A DNA stretch of 64,000 nucleotides, taken from NCBI GenBank assembly GCA_020055645.1, contig CM034547.1, forward strand, positions 65,507,884 to 65,571,883. The letters run 5' to 3'. Below the pieces are notes generated by a model. It saw only the letters and a program-made list of their open reading frames with translations. It searched no databases and was not told the origin of the DNA. Numbering within the stretch: position 1 is the first letter of the stretch; each line of letters starts with the position of its first letter. Positions 1 through 13,747 of this stretch are shown in pieces. The position numbers and the translations under genes were made by a program. The stretch comes from Tomocerus qinae (Eukaryota; Arthropoda; Collembola; Entomobryomorpha; Tomoceridae).

Positions 1-3000
1 ACATGTTCCTTTGGTCTACCTCAGACTCCACTTTATCTGGATTTCCCTGTCTTCCTACATTTTTTGCCAGTTTCCTTTGTATTCTATTATCCCTTAGTCT
101 AATAAATAAGAGGTATTATCTATAGTGTACAGTCTTCCATTCAATTCCCTTCAATTTCGTGTCGTTTTCCATTAAAATGTGACCATCCTGTAAACAATGA
201 GATGGAAAGGTAGAATCTATTCTAGATATATACTTCTATCAATAGGATCGCATTGTAAACAAGGTAGACAAAAGGTAAGCTGATAGTAGTAGAGAAAGCC
301 GTATAAATGCTGATTCTCGTCAAGGAAGAAAGATTGGTCAGGATTAGATCGGACTCGCTTGACTGGTCTGTCCATGAATTTCTGCGTGATTGTTTGTTGG
401 AGAGGTCGTTTGATTGCAAGAGTTTCCAAGAATCCTTTCCAATGCTGGAAACGTGATGTTATGTCGGGTTAAGTACAGATAATGCTAGGTGAACGGAGAA
501 AGAGTCGACAGACAGCAGACAACTATCATTTTAGCTTATTGTTCGCGTGTGAGGATGAAAGTGAGGAAAGGGAGAAAAAGCCCGGGCATAAATCCGATGT
601 GACAATGAATGAAGATAGATAAATATACGCAAGAATGCCGAATAGATATAGGAGAGAAAGTCTAATAAATAGAGCCGTGTACGTAGTTTGTGTAGTAAAC
701 ATGTAAAAGATGCTCTTGGGCTATCTGGTAGTAGAGGTAGAATAAAATATTATAGTGGTGTTAGTTGGTGTGTCCCGCTTTCGGGTTGTAAAGTTTATTG
801 CCAGTAGGATTGTACGGATGCGGATGTATGTGGAGCAGAGTGGCCAAGCCAAAGGAAGCCAGGCCAAGTTAGCCAGCCAAGTGAAGCCAGAGCTTTGCAT
901 GGCCCAAGAACAGGACAAAGTCGTTTGATTGTAGAAAAGAGCAAAGTTGGCAGAAACCCAAGATAATTAAATCATTTAGTGCTTTAGTTACAAACGACAG
1001 AGCAAAAAGCAAATGGCACTACTAGGAAGCCCAAGTATGCATTGTACTTTCGAGTGTGCATTTTATGTTTTATGGTTTTAATGGAGATACTCTACTTTTA
1101 CTCATGTGAAGCGACAGCACACGATGGATTGGTTGCCAAAACCAAACAGGCCAAGGAATATGGACACTACTCTACCTACATTAGCTATAGGATGAGCAAT
1201 ACTCACATAACGTCACATTAAGGCTACATAAACATACATACATGTTATTATGTTATTGCACACGAACTCGCTCCAAATTAAACGAAAAATAACTTCATAT
1301 TTTATTATAAGATATTGCAGCTTTTAAACTCGAGCTTCCTATAGACTCTAGCTTTATTTATTATAAACCTTCGGGGAATGGGATTCATGAACATTGTGGT
1401 CTGTGAATGTACGTTAAGAGTATTATGTGCATTTGTTTATTTCTCTCTTGCACTCGAGGCTACGTCCGGTCGGATGTATTTTTCTAATGTTTGTTCAATG
1501 TTGTCGTATTATATCTGCCTTTAACTATATTATAATACACTTTTATACAGCCTAAAGAACGATAAGGCTGAGTTTGTTGCTAATTCACCTTTTATAATTA
1601 TTATTTTGCTGTTCAGGAATACATAGTAGCTGTATGATCATTGTGACGTGACTCGACTACTGCACTTCATAAATGTCATCCTCATCATTTATATTTAACT
1701 GCCTCTCTTGACTTTGGGAAATGTGGAAACATAAACACTGCAGTAGGATATAACACGAAGAAAAATATGTTATTTTATTACATTGAGGTCGAGTAGATGA
1801 ACATTGCTGTATTTTTCTAGACGGAAATGCTTTGCCTCTTGGGAAATTGCAAAAATTCATTTCTTCATTCTTCTTAGTGATACATACATAAAAAAGTTTG
1901 AAGAAAAACAATTGTAGATGACAAACATTGTTTTGTTAAACTTTTTCTTGTCATAACATAACGTGAAATGTTTTCAAAGCTCAAGACATTCAAAAAATGA
2001 GTACATTTCTCGTAATTATGCAGAGTTTAATTTCTAATGGTGGATATTTCCTAAGTTGTTTTCTTCTAGGTATAGTTTTTAGGGCATAATTTTAGCATCT
2101 CTGTAATAGTGTATTGCTTGTAAAATTCCATCTCTTAATTAAAGTCGATGCTGACTGTGCATTAAACTGAAGCATTTTACGCCTTTCTGTATAGAGCAAT
2201 TAAACATTAGTGCAGTGACGAATATGTCTACAAAATTCTGCGACTTTATGCAGATGAGTGTAAGTTAAATAGTTAAATGTTACGGTTATCGCATCGTGCC
2301 ATTCCATTTTGCTCCTTGCTAAGCAGTAATTAACTTTATTGCGATTGCAAACTTTTATATCTAACCAACTATAAAGGGATTGTGTTTTTCTTCCTTTTAC
2401 GATCCACTTCATACAGCTAAAGGTTTGCATCCTTTAATTCTGATGTTGTGTACCACTGCAGATAAAAGTTGGAATGCGCTTCATAAAACCGAATTAACTT
2501 TTTTATTTCAATTTTTAGCCCAAGAAAACTCTGAGTGAAAATACTAGAGCTCTTTAATCAAAATTCTGACACTCGAGACTCAATTGCTTAATGACTGTAT
2601 CATGGCCATAATATCCGTTAGAAGATTAATAGTTCGTTAAAATGAAGGGATCCTTTCAAAAGAATATTATTATTCTAAATGTGCAATTCTGGCACGAAGT
2701 GATGGAAAGCAACGATTATTTATTTACTAGTGAACCCAGCTAAGGGGCAAATCTAGCACTCAAAAGAAATTCAGCAGGCCACCCATCACAGTAATAAAAA
2801 CATCCCATTAGGTTATTATGTTAATTTTGTAAATACAAATTATATTTAATTAATATAGGTACTTTTATTTTCTACAGTGGCAAGGCTGTATTGAGGGGGG
2901 CATAGGGAATAGCCCCCCAAAATCCAAGAAAAGGGGAAATTTTTTCTCAAAATACCATAATATTTCGCTTTAGGCTATTTTTGACTCATTTTAAACAAAA

Positions 3001-6000
3001 GAAGCCAAAATTTTTCGCGCTTTGCGCGAATAGCCAAATGTATATAAGTGTATATGACGTCATTGCCCCCTCCAAAATCGACTTCTAAGTACGGTGCTGT
3101 ATAGTGTTTGGAAAAATTAGCTGCAGCCCCAACTTCCTGATAAAAAGGAATTTCCCACCCCAAATTAATAACTGTAGTTCGTAGCATCAAATACAGGGAA
3201 CAATGAAAAACTCTATTTTCGAAAAAACTCCCAAAAATTTACCAAAACGTTTCCCATTCAAAATCAAATAAATAAGATTCCCCGTGGGATTTTGGAAAAC
3301 CGTACAAATCCCATGAGTACAAACTTACGAATAAATATTTTTATAGAATAAATCGTAGCTCTGGCTCCCAGTACTGTTATTTCATTCTACAAAAAGATGG
3401 TCCAACTGGCCCAATGGAATCAAGACGGTAGTAAAAAGTATACCCAGCTCTACTAAAAAATTGAATAAGTTTGTCGATATAGCAGAACCAATTTGAATTA
3501 GAAGTTTTGAAATTCTATTTAATAAAGCACATTACGATTATTACGAAATGTCCCCTTTCGCTAATCATTCCCATTCCATCACCACTCACCATTCAACCTT
3601 CTTATGTAAATTTCTATTATTATTTTGATGTTATCATAATAATATGAAACTACTCATTTCGGTGGTTTAGAGGAATTGGACTGTTGGACTTGCGCATTTT
3701 GATTTTAAGGAGCCTGCATATATTACGTGTGCATAGTTAATGGGAGGAGGAGGTATTCAAAAGTGTTGCAGTCAGCACTTGCGTTTCACATGGTGGGAGT
3801 GGGTTTTGCGTAACGTAATGTATGCAAGTTTCCTTGGTTCTCCCTACCACACGTACAGACATATATACATATATAGACAGGTAAATTTATTGATTTATCA
3901 AGTCTGCGATTATATATTAAAGATACCAACAAAGTTATAGTGTGGGAAAATGCTTTATAGTTTCCTAACTATAAGTTTATGTATTATATCATCATTTTAT
4001 TGTCAGGTAGTCATTGTACTGAAATGAAACGTAAAAGCAGAGAAATTAATGGTTGAATGAGTACTAGTCTCTAGGGTACCTCGCATTACACATGGAAACT
4101 TGGGAAAACTACCATTTTGCTTTCACAACTTCGTTTACAAGGCATTACATGCTATGCAATATTTATGCAGGACTAACACATTTTAACGTATACAGCATAA
4201 ATATCACAAACCATTGAAATTCTCTTTAACTCCATGCTACTATATAGTCGAAAAATATTTCAACGAAAAGAGCATTACACTTGCTTCATTTACTTCGTGA
4301 TTTCAAAGAACGTAATGATTTGGGAACATTCTTCCAATTAAGTTGTGCATTGTGGATGGAATAAAAGGATGTGCGAAGTGCAAACTCAACATAAATAAAT
4401 ATGTTTCTCAAGGTTAATTCTATGCTCGTGTGAATCTTGGCAAAGAAATATAAATGTGGGTAGTACTTTTTGTTAGTAATGAGATGTTTTAGTAAATTGA
4501 ATTAAGAATCTATGCCCTACAGGAGTTAATAATTCTTTCGTAAATATTTTTCAAGTCTCCAATTATGTGGGACGGGCATGTTATTAGAGCATTAAATATT
4601 CAAGGTAGATTACGGGAGTTCTCCTACTTACCTCTTTGCAGTTCAAGGTTTACTTTAATCTTTAATTCCCCCTTACATATTTTCAAATTAGTTTTTTCTT
4701 GTCACATAATCTCCGCTCTTGATTGTAAAAGTTTTCTCCAGTTTGTTTAGAAGGAAGATTCAGCTGAAAGTAATCAGGGTTTGTTATGGCGCAACGTGCA
4801 TACAGTAATGTGCTAAATATAGAATGGGTTGGCAAGTAATCTTTAAGATAGTACGTTCTGCATATAATGATGGTGGGCTTAAAGTTAAATAGTGGAAGAT
4901 GAATCTCTCCGTGTCTTACTGTTAAGTTACAGCAGTGGCAAACTAGACTGGCTGATTACTCGGTGCAAAATTTATGTCGTGCATGAGATGCAAGCTCCCG
5001 ACGAATGAAGCCCGACTAACAAGGAGAAAGTCAAAGATGAGACTCGTCTTGAATTAAAAAGGATTAGGAAACTCTTATTTGTCTTTCCTAATAGACCATA
5101 CTTTCACATTACCTATTATATTTCACTATAGCCCCATACAGCTACCTACCTACCTAATTTATGGCTTTCTATAATTTACCGTCCATTTGTCTATTTCCCT
5201 CTCGAATTAAGCCCACTCTTTGGTATTAGCAACAAATTACTCACTAACTTTGCAATAATTATAATTCTGTCGGCAGAGCATATGGCGGTATACATTATGC
5301 ATATGGACCATTTATCTTAAAAGCACTCTAGGTATTTTAAGTGCAGTGTAATCATGTATTTATTTTCTATATACATTTCACCAAAATTGGTACTATTTTA
5401 CAATATAGTAGAGAAGTACCTTACGAGTCAAAAGGTAGTTGGCACTGCTTTCACTTTCCCTATTCTAACTTCATAAAAAACTTTCACCGATCTTTCACCG
5501 GTATAACCAGGGTTTTAATCAAGTGATATCGGAATTTCGGTGTGGTGAAAGCTGGAGAAATGTCCATATAGAGTTATAGAGAAAGAGTGTTTAATGGTAC
5601 TCAACCACTCGATACAGAAATTATATTCAAGACGTAATAATTTTAACTGCTAACATAATGTATTATTAGTTTAATGTGCAATGTCAAGTAGACAATTTAC
5701 TATGCATACTACAGAAGCAGATGTTGAACTTGTACATTTAGAAAGGTAGGTAGAATAAAAGGTAGAGGGAAAGTCAGGTCGTCCTAGAAAACCGCATCGT
5801 TTACTCAGGACGGTAGAAACTCTTAGTATGCCTTATGCATAATATATGTACATGTGCGGATGTAGACATAGAAAAGTCAGGAAAGAACAAACTGAACTAA
5901 CTGGAAAGGAAGTTGGAGGATTCGAATGAAAGATTGAGACTCTGCAACTGCCATGCAATGCCACCCACCTCTCTCCCTTGAATAACACAAGAGGAAATTA

Positions 6001-8915
6001 GCTAATTTGCCAGAAGTTCCAGTTGAGCGGACGGGTAATTTATATTCCCGCGTTTAGACTCGTTTACAGAACTGGCTGGACTTTGCATTGGTTCATTCTA
6101 CTTACATAATATTTATTAGGTGTATCATTCCTGCCTAATTTAGTAGTTATATAACCTTATAGCCTGTTTACCTACTTTCCTTTGCCAAATGGTTCAATTA
6201 GCAGGAGAATTTAAATGCACTACATTTAATCAGTACTGCTATTTCTGCTTTGTGTTTACAAATCTGTATTTGCTGATATAATTGTTATTAGTTATATGTA
6301 GGTACTTTCTAAGTGTATTTCCAGTGAAGATACAAAGTTTAGTCAAGGACTTTACTGCTATGAATGACAGAGTAATCTATGTAGGCCAGATCTTGAATTG
6401 CTGCAATGAAATCGAGCTAAGCATTACCCAAGAATTATTTCAATAAGCAACGAGAGTATTTAACGATGCAGATAGGAACTGTGGAGAAACTTAAACACAT
6501 TCATCTTCATCCTTTCCTTAAACCTTGTCTTTCCTTCGTTGATTTATATGAAGCCAGGTAGGTATGTTGGCCTACTAAGACCAATTTCTCTAGTTTTGTA
6601 CTGACCTGATTCAATCATTTACTATTGTAAGCAGAGACAATTAGCAGCAGAATGAAATAAGTAAATGGGCGAAGCAACGGAAACAAAATTAATCAGTGAG
6701 GACGTGTATTTAATTCTGCGCTGTTATGGCAGGAATATTACATTTCCGCTTGGAGTAAATTGTAAATGAAATCCCGTCCTTTGTTTGTCTAACGTAGGTT
6801 TAACTGGTTCAGATTTTCGCTTAGCTGTTCATTACCCTAATACATACTATCTCCATGTGTAAATCGTAATAATAACCATAACAGACGTAAAATGATATCA
6901 TATTACATATCGATAGGCAAACATGTTATGCATAGCGCAGGTAACGAATAATGACATATGTAATCCTAACGCCAGCCAAAGCAAATGAGAGTAAGCTAGA
7001 GAGACAAGCCAATGCTTTCACCACTCACTTACTTTCTCGTCTACTATTATTAATGGAAAATGGAAAGAGATGAGATGCAAATTATTACACCATTCTACTG
7101 TCATGTCACTTCGGTTTGTTTGCCTCACTGCAGTAATTTGGGACACCGTTGTTGTAGTATTGCAGTTACGACTTACGAGTTGTAAGTGGTACACCGACGT
7201 CTATACACGCAAAATACTAACCTAGGGAATATCGAGACTATGATATTAGTGTATGGACTGGCTCTAGGCTTGAAATTTACAAATTGATTCACGATAGCTT
7301 TTGCGTCAGAAAATGAGAAACTACATAATATTGTATATTAAATGTTTAAATCCAATGTTATGCAATATATTTTATGTTTCAATAAATCTAGAAAGTAATT
7401 AGTCAAATTATTGAAAATATGAACATTGTTTCAAATCTGATTATTCCGACCAATGTATTATTGTTTAATTTTTGGGAGTTTTAAGATTGCGTTAGACGTT
7501 ACCAATTCAAAAATGCAGCAGAAGTTGGCTCAACTTTGTATAGTAATAAATATTTAAGAATACTTTTGTTATATTAAGTTGTTTATGCTTTGTACTAACG
7601 GATGTTGGCAAAAGTAAGACGCACATGCTATTGCGTTATTAATATATCCTGATGTATATTGAGATTGAGACTATAACTTAGTATTACGCTATGTAAATTC
7701 ATTCAGCATACTTAATACTTTCTCCATCTTCGCATTGATTCTATATGAAGTTTCTCCAACACAGACTGTACTTTCATCAAGTTTCATATCTTCACGAATA
7801 AAATTCTGGCATTTTGAAATTTCTAACTTGAGGTTAGCATAAGGATGGAGGAAGAATCGAGACATACATGCTGTATAAAAATACGTTCTGATAATTTGAT
7901 CAGGGTATTTAATTTATTAGGAGATATTACCGGTACATCCTATTTTGTCTAATATCTATTTCCTGCAGTCACTGTCGAATGCTATAATGAGTAATCTTGA
8001 AGTCTACAAATAGGTCACAATTATGTAAAATAATATTTCAGGACTCAATAAGTAGGTTGCCACACTTGTCAAATATGTTAGAATTCATTCATATAACAGA
8101 TCATCATTCATCATTGCTACTGTCTGATCTGCTCACCATGGGTTTGTAATTTCCTGAATTCAGAGAAAACAGAATTTACTGTAATATAGAGTTTTACCCA
8201 AAATACTGTTAGTAATACCCTAGTAATAAATTATATACCCTATACATCTACTTCCGAGGTAATAATTATGAACCTGTAGCATAACTGGTACATAACATTA
8301 ATCAATAAGATTTGCTATTATTTCACTGTTGTGCTTACACATAGTAAAATGTGGTTTATTGCATGGCAATTGCAATGTCACGAAGTAATTGTCTTCATAT
8401 TCCTGTGGAACAAAAAAATCTTTTGGTGCATTTATTTGCCGATGAACTACTGAACTACTATTATAGTGGTAATAGTGTTATAGTAGTATATGATAGTGTG
8501 GTATAAAATTAATAGTATCTATTTCATAAGCAAATCTAGAATACGCTAATTCATGCATGACTCGCTTTATTAATTACTAATAGTAGGTATGTTATTATTA
8601 CTCCTAATGCGAAGAAAAGTTAAGTCTTCAAACAAGACTTGTAGGTATTCATCATAACAATAAAAACCTTTTTATTTCTTGTACAAAATTTTTATTTTCC
8701 TCAACTGTACATTGAAAAGGTCATAGAGAAGACAATTACGAATTCAAACCCAAGCTCACTTTTCATAATATTTGATTGGTTTTTAACAGATGTACTTAAA
8801 ATTCACATGCATTAGTTTAGGTATTACGTCATTTAAAACATGTAATAAAACACTCATGAAACCCTCTAAAAACTACAACTGGTAATCGTCCATTCACACT
8901 TATTCAAGAGTAAAA
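1..8915. other. AT-rich non-coding stretch, no convincing gene
   Basis: No reading frame here has recognisable domains, a good start context or matching splice sites. Several of the longer frames open only with TTG or GTG. The one structured block is the repeat-like segment at 2876-3110, listed separately. Short AT-rich runs and tetranucleotide-like stretches such as the TAGTG-rich segment near 8460-8505 are scattered through it. It probably holds intergenic DNA 3' of the minus-strand gene that ends at 9155. Confidence 0.5.
2876..3110. repeat. candidate interspersed repeat with short GC hairpins
   Basis: This block differs from its surroundings in carrying G and C runs. It contains a 7-bp inverted pair GGGGGGC / GCCCCCC (2895-2901 and 2912-2918), a second perfect inverted pair TTCGCGC / GCGCGAA around a TTT loop (3014-3030), and a TGACGTCA palindrome at 3055-3062. 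A CCCCCTCC run (3066-3073) is roughly complementary to the G run at the left side. Together these suggest a transposon remnant, but no terminal repeats with target duplication were found, so the edges are approximate. Confidence 0.3.
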
Positions 8916-8921
8916 TTTATT
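8916..8921 (-). promoter_or_regulatory. candidate polyadenylation signal AATAAA (minus strand)
   Basis: TTTATT on the plus strand reads AATAAA on the minus strand, about 235 bases beyond the TGA of the terminal exon 9430-9155. It is the first canonical hexamer noticed downstream of that stop; further ones lie near 8671-8697. AATAAA is common by chance in AT-rich DNA, so this is only a candidate. Confidence 0.3.
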
Positions 8922-9154
8922 GATTAATTTCTATATACCCTAGCAGGGACTTTTTAATACCACCTTACGTAAACTAAACCTTTATATAGTGAGTGCTATA
9001 ATTCTAAAGATAATTCGGTCTTTGTCGACATTCCGTAGCCATGTCTTTCACAAATCATCATAATAATTTCTCGATGTGTGTTATCTAGGTAGTAAAGTTG
9101 AAAATAGTTTCTTGTGGACGAAAATATAAGTACTTCTTAAATACAATTTTGTCG

Positions 9155-9430
9155 TCAGTAGTCGTGCTTCATTTCCTTTTGAAAGAGGGGAGAGTCAATG
9201 TACGAAGTGTTTGAGTATCTCATACGATTATACTCGAGTTGGTAGTGATAATCTTTGTAAGTGCTGTAGTCGTGGTAGTCATTTCCCCAGTAAGAGTCGT
9301 AGCTGGATGAACTGGGAGGACACTCGTAAGGATGCGGCGTCACGGATGCGGTGTGTATCATTGTTCTGGCCATAGCTGTAAATCCACCTTTAAGCATTTG
9401 CCCCATCCCGCTTCCGGATTTCTTTAAAGC
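9155..9430 (-). CDS. terminal coding exon, Tyr/Ser-rich C-terminus of unknown protein
   Basis: Reading on the minus strand, a pyrimidine-rich tract and TATATAG precede the exon start at 9430, giving a phase-0 acceptor. The frame then runs 91 codons to a TGA at 9157-9155. It begins with a basic, glycine-containing stretch (ALKKSGSG) and ends in a Tyr-, Ser- and Asp-rich tail finishing KEMKHDY. No domain is recognised. The acceptor phase matches the strong phase-0 donor at 21904 of the upstream minus-strand exons, so it may be the last exon of that gene, giving a protein of about 436 residues across a 12.5-kb intron. That link is inference: another missing exon could lie between, or this could belong to a different gene. 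An in-frame ATG at 9406 could also make it a short independent reading frame. Confidence 0.4.
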   Translation of the reverse strand, partial: ALKKSGSGMGQMLKGGFTAMARTMIHTASVTPHPYECPPSSSSYDSYWGNDYHDYSTYKDYHYQLEYNRMRYSNTSYIDSPLFQKEMKHDY

Positions 9431-12400
9431 CTATATAGGACCAACAGATGAAAAACAGCATTATTTCAACAACCATGAAACTAATAGTCCTTTTATCGTT
9501 AAGTAAGTCTTTACAAATGTATCACTAAACGCTAAGCTCACAATAGCAGCAAAGTCCTTCTACAGTAGAAAGGGAAACTTTCTTTAAACCATATAAAACA
9601 GTGGAACAAAGAAAATACTAAACACTTACGACAACAATTTTTCACATTTCCTGCACAAACTTTCCATTTCACATTGCAAATTGCAAAGGTCTATTCTGGC
9701 TTAATTGTCTAGGTCTTCAGTTTCTTTTCAAATCATAAACTTTTGGCTTAGATAGAGGATTACAGTTAACCATAAGTACCATGATAATATACTACTACTT
9801 ACATATATGTAGGTATATTATATACAGAGCTCAGCGTTTTAATAATTTTTTTACGCGTGGGCAGTTCTCACCCACACAACTATTATGGATTAAACCTTAA
9901 TAGTGCTTGATGGCCTGAAATAAGGAGCCCAAGTTCTTTCTACTGCAACTTATACCTAAATAGTAAATAAACTACTCCCACGTTAAAATATCCTTTTCCG
10001 TTCTTGCAATATTGTAATTAATAACATACTCATGATATCAATATTGTATACAAACTTATCTTTCTGAATTAGAATTAATATGACATACGAAAATTATGTA
10101 TATACAATACTAATAATCTAATAATATCTTATTACTATAATCTACACGAGATATCATTTCAAACAAAATTAGAGAAGCATTGCTTTTGAATGGGAAATCA
10201 GACACTTATCACTTATACTTAATAGAAGTAGCTATGCATTCTTAGTTTTACGGCTACAGGATGGAATTGCTCAGAATTCATGTTTGAAATAAACTTGTAA
10301 TTCATATTGAGATGTCTACTTATGGCACAAACGTGTCTGACTAAATAATTTTCTAGCATTAATGGCGTTTGCTACTAGACATTCGCATTTGATCTATAAG
10401 AGTGCATATGGGATAATAAATCCATCAATTTTATTTACTGTAGTAGCACTATAAAAGGTTTAATGTGTTTTGGTAAGGAGGAGTAATAGACAGACATAGA
10501 CCATACATATAGAGAAGAATACTTTCCCCGTGCAGCTGCAATATTTCATATCTTCACCAGTTCACCTTCACCTCACACAAGGTAGCACACCAGATTTAAT
10601 ATTTTCTCACGAATGGATTAACGTGTCATGAATTATTCACTACTTTTCCGATCTGACGCAGCAGCTGACGTTTGGCAACTTTTTTTGCTAATCTATATAT
10701 GCAAGTCAGGGAAGTGGTCCAGCAAACCCATGCGTTACCACTGCTTCGGTCTACCTAAATGGAATGAAAATTAGACCCTAGGGATTATCACATTACAAAG
10801 CTACCCACTAGAAGATTTCAGCCTAACCGCAGAGGACAAGATCAGACATTCAATAGAAATAGTTAGATCAAAAGGGAAAGACTATACATTCATATATCAC
10901 AATACGTCAGAAGCACCAAATGATTTAAGGAGCACTTCTCAAGTTTAAAGGAATGGATGGAATCTTAAAATAATACGATTGAAATTCAAGCAGAGAAGCA
11001 TTCCTTCGTTAGTGGGGTCTGCAGTACATTATTCATTGCTATCATAGACCTTTTGTCAAGGGGAAAATCAAACCAGAAAAGCCCAATGGAGAATAAAATC
11101 TCATTTATATCTGGAGGCTGTCACAGTCCATTTTTCATCCTTTAACTTATGGACACTCAACCAAAATTTCATTTCTAGTTAATTCTCTCCCTCAACAGTA
11201 TATAGGTTCAAGAAACGTTTAATTTTTAAATACCTATTTCGTACATAAATCTCCACAGGCAAGTCTATTATCTTGCATAATCAGTCAATCCAGGAATTAT
11301 TTGTCTCTATTTGTAGCACATTGTGATAAATGTCATATGGAAACTACAGATACTTGATCAAAAGAAACAATTTTGAATTGTGTAGTGCGATAGTAAGCTT
11401 AGCTGTTAGTGAAATGGACAAGGCAAGACAAGATGATCCAAGATAATCCTCCCGGGGCGTCTCTCTTCTGTCTCATCCAGCCCGAAGTGCTCGGGCTATA
11501 CCTTCTGTGTCGCTATTCTCGTTGCATGACATGGGGTGTCACAGCAACTTTGCATAGTGCGAGAGAGTTCAGCATCAATTGGAGGAGCACATTTGCACAT
11601 TCCGCACCAAAAAGCACGAAATGGGATGTATAAAGTAGATAAAACATTCTGAGCTGAAATACTAGTCATGCAAATGTAGTCGACATTTACGAAGATGTAA
11701 ATAAAGTAAATCGAATGGAGGATTCTCTCCCTATCTACATATTACATAAGTAGTTCATTCTGTACTGCACTACTTTAGACGCAAACCCTCCAACACTCTG
11801 TAGGAAAGAAAGAATTCCGAATCGGCTAAGCTATGTATGTCAAACGCATCTCCCTTGAGTCAAAGTCACAAGCCAAGTATCCAAGTCAAGATCTGCAAAT
11901 GAAAGAAATGTTTTTGCTCTCTAGTCGAGTGTGGATTCAAACTGCATTTAAAGAGCGACCTTACAATAAGAACTTACATACGTAACCATACACTATACAC
12001 GTGGCAAGCAATTTCTGCCATCATCATGTACTATATGGACTATACCACAACATATTATAATCTATATGGTAATACCATGCTTTGAGTATACCTCCAGTAT
12101 AGTGTCAGTGTGCAATCATACTTCCGTGCAAAAACATTCTATGTACACATTATTAGTATTCTTGAACTGAGACTTGCATTGCATACATAAACTTGGGGCG
12201 ATGCAATTCAGTATCCGAGAATTCAGCGAACTTGAGCTGAACTTGAAAAAACATACGAAACTTCCACCGTACTTATTTTGCCCGTGAATTTTGTAAATGA
12301 ATTCCAGCTGTGTTTTTCTTAGTTGTATATTTTCAGAACTTCAAATATAAGACAAAGTGTATAATTGAATTTAATGTAACTTGAAACCAACTGCAGCTAA

Positions 12401-13720
12401 TGTCTTGCATCGTACTTCGCCCGACTTTAGCATCACAGCAGCCGTTAGTATAAATCCATGGAGTACACCCGCACATTTCTCCCTCCCTTTGCCACTCAAT
12501 CTCGGTTGGCAGTGTGCATCAAACTCCGATATTATTCCAGCGTATGAGTACGATTCCCACTGTGGCCAGAATTGTCGGCAATGATGGCTTAACTGTTCTA
12601 ACGGCTATACGACTTGTGTGGTTTGCATACAAGTATGAATTTAAATTCACTCAACTCTGAGCCGAATTTTTTACCCGGTAATACCTCTTGAAAATGGAAA
12701 CGACCATTACAGTCTATTTGCACAGGAGTAATGGCATAAATTGACAGTAACTACGGCTAATAATTGATGTCAAAAAGTCTTCAAGTCAATTGACTGAACA
12801 AACACTTAAGAATCTTTAGTGCCACATGCACATAGAGAGGCACCGTTTTCCATCTAGTCCATAGAAAATATAATATGAAAGCATACAGTTTTTTATTCTC
12901 CGTATCTACTCAGTTGCGGGGCAAGCAGGTGTGTGCACTGTAAAATATTCTTTAGGGAAATGGTAATGGTGGTCGTGATCGTGACAGAGCTAGTACAGGA
13001 GAAGGACTATGACAGGAATAAGAAATTGTATAAAACACAACAACCTCGGTTTGACAAAAGTTTGGCAAAATGAATTTTCTAAAAACCAATACAACTAAAT
13101 CAAGTCACTTTATGCAAATGACTGAAATAACAATAAAATACACCTCCGTTGTCAAATGCTTAGGTTAGGTTAAGAAAAGTAGGAAGCACTACTTACTTTG
13201 ACTCATTTGTAACAAGAACATTATAGTTTTCACGATTTTCCACAAATTCGCTATGCCAAACTGACTTTTGCCAAACATTGCCTACAACGATAATATTTCC
13301 CATATGGTGAACTCTTCTAAAAAAATATTGCAAAGCAAACTGTCACGCATTCGCATACTAAAAGCTCAAAGAATATGGACTTTCTTTACCTTTAAGGCAG
13401 ACTCAACTGAGATACGAGACATATTGAAGGTTATTGTCCTGCCTTCCTTTGCCTCTATTTTACATTCGCTTATTACTTAACCCACCTTGACTTCAATCCA
13501 GTTTCTATTTTGGCAGTTAAGCGTGAGCTCAATAATTAAATTCAAGGATGTAATTATGTACTTTCTTAATTAATTGGGAATTTCTAAATCCTACAATATG
13601 GACATGAAAAGCTTCTTATGTGTTAATTAACCTATGGAACAACAGCCCTAAGAACTGTAGCTGTGAAATCCAGATCGCCTTACCTCTACCGACTGCCATA
13701 TATTACACATCAAGGCAAAT

Positions 13721-13747
13721 ATAACATAACATAACATAACATAACAT
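13721..13747. repeat. (ATAAC)n microsatellite
   Basis: Five perfect copies of ATAAC followed by a partial sixth. A simple tandem repeat, likely to be length-polymorphic. Confidence 0.9.

Noticed and set aside
13162..13176. TTAGGTTAGG, the arthropod telomere motif
   Set aside because: Only two units, which is expected by chance; not an interstitial telomere array.
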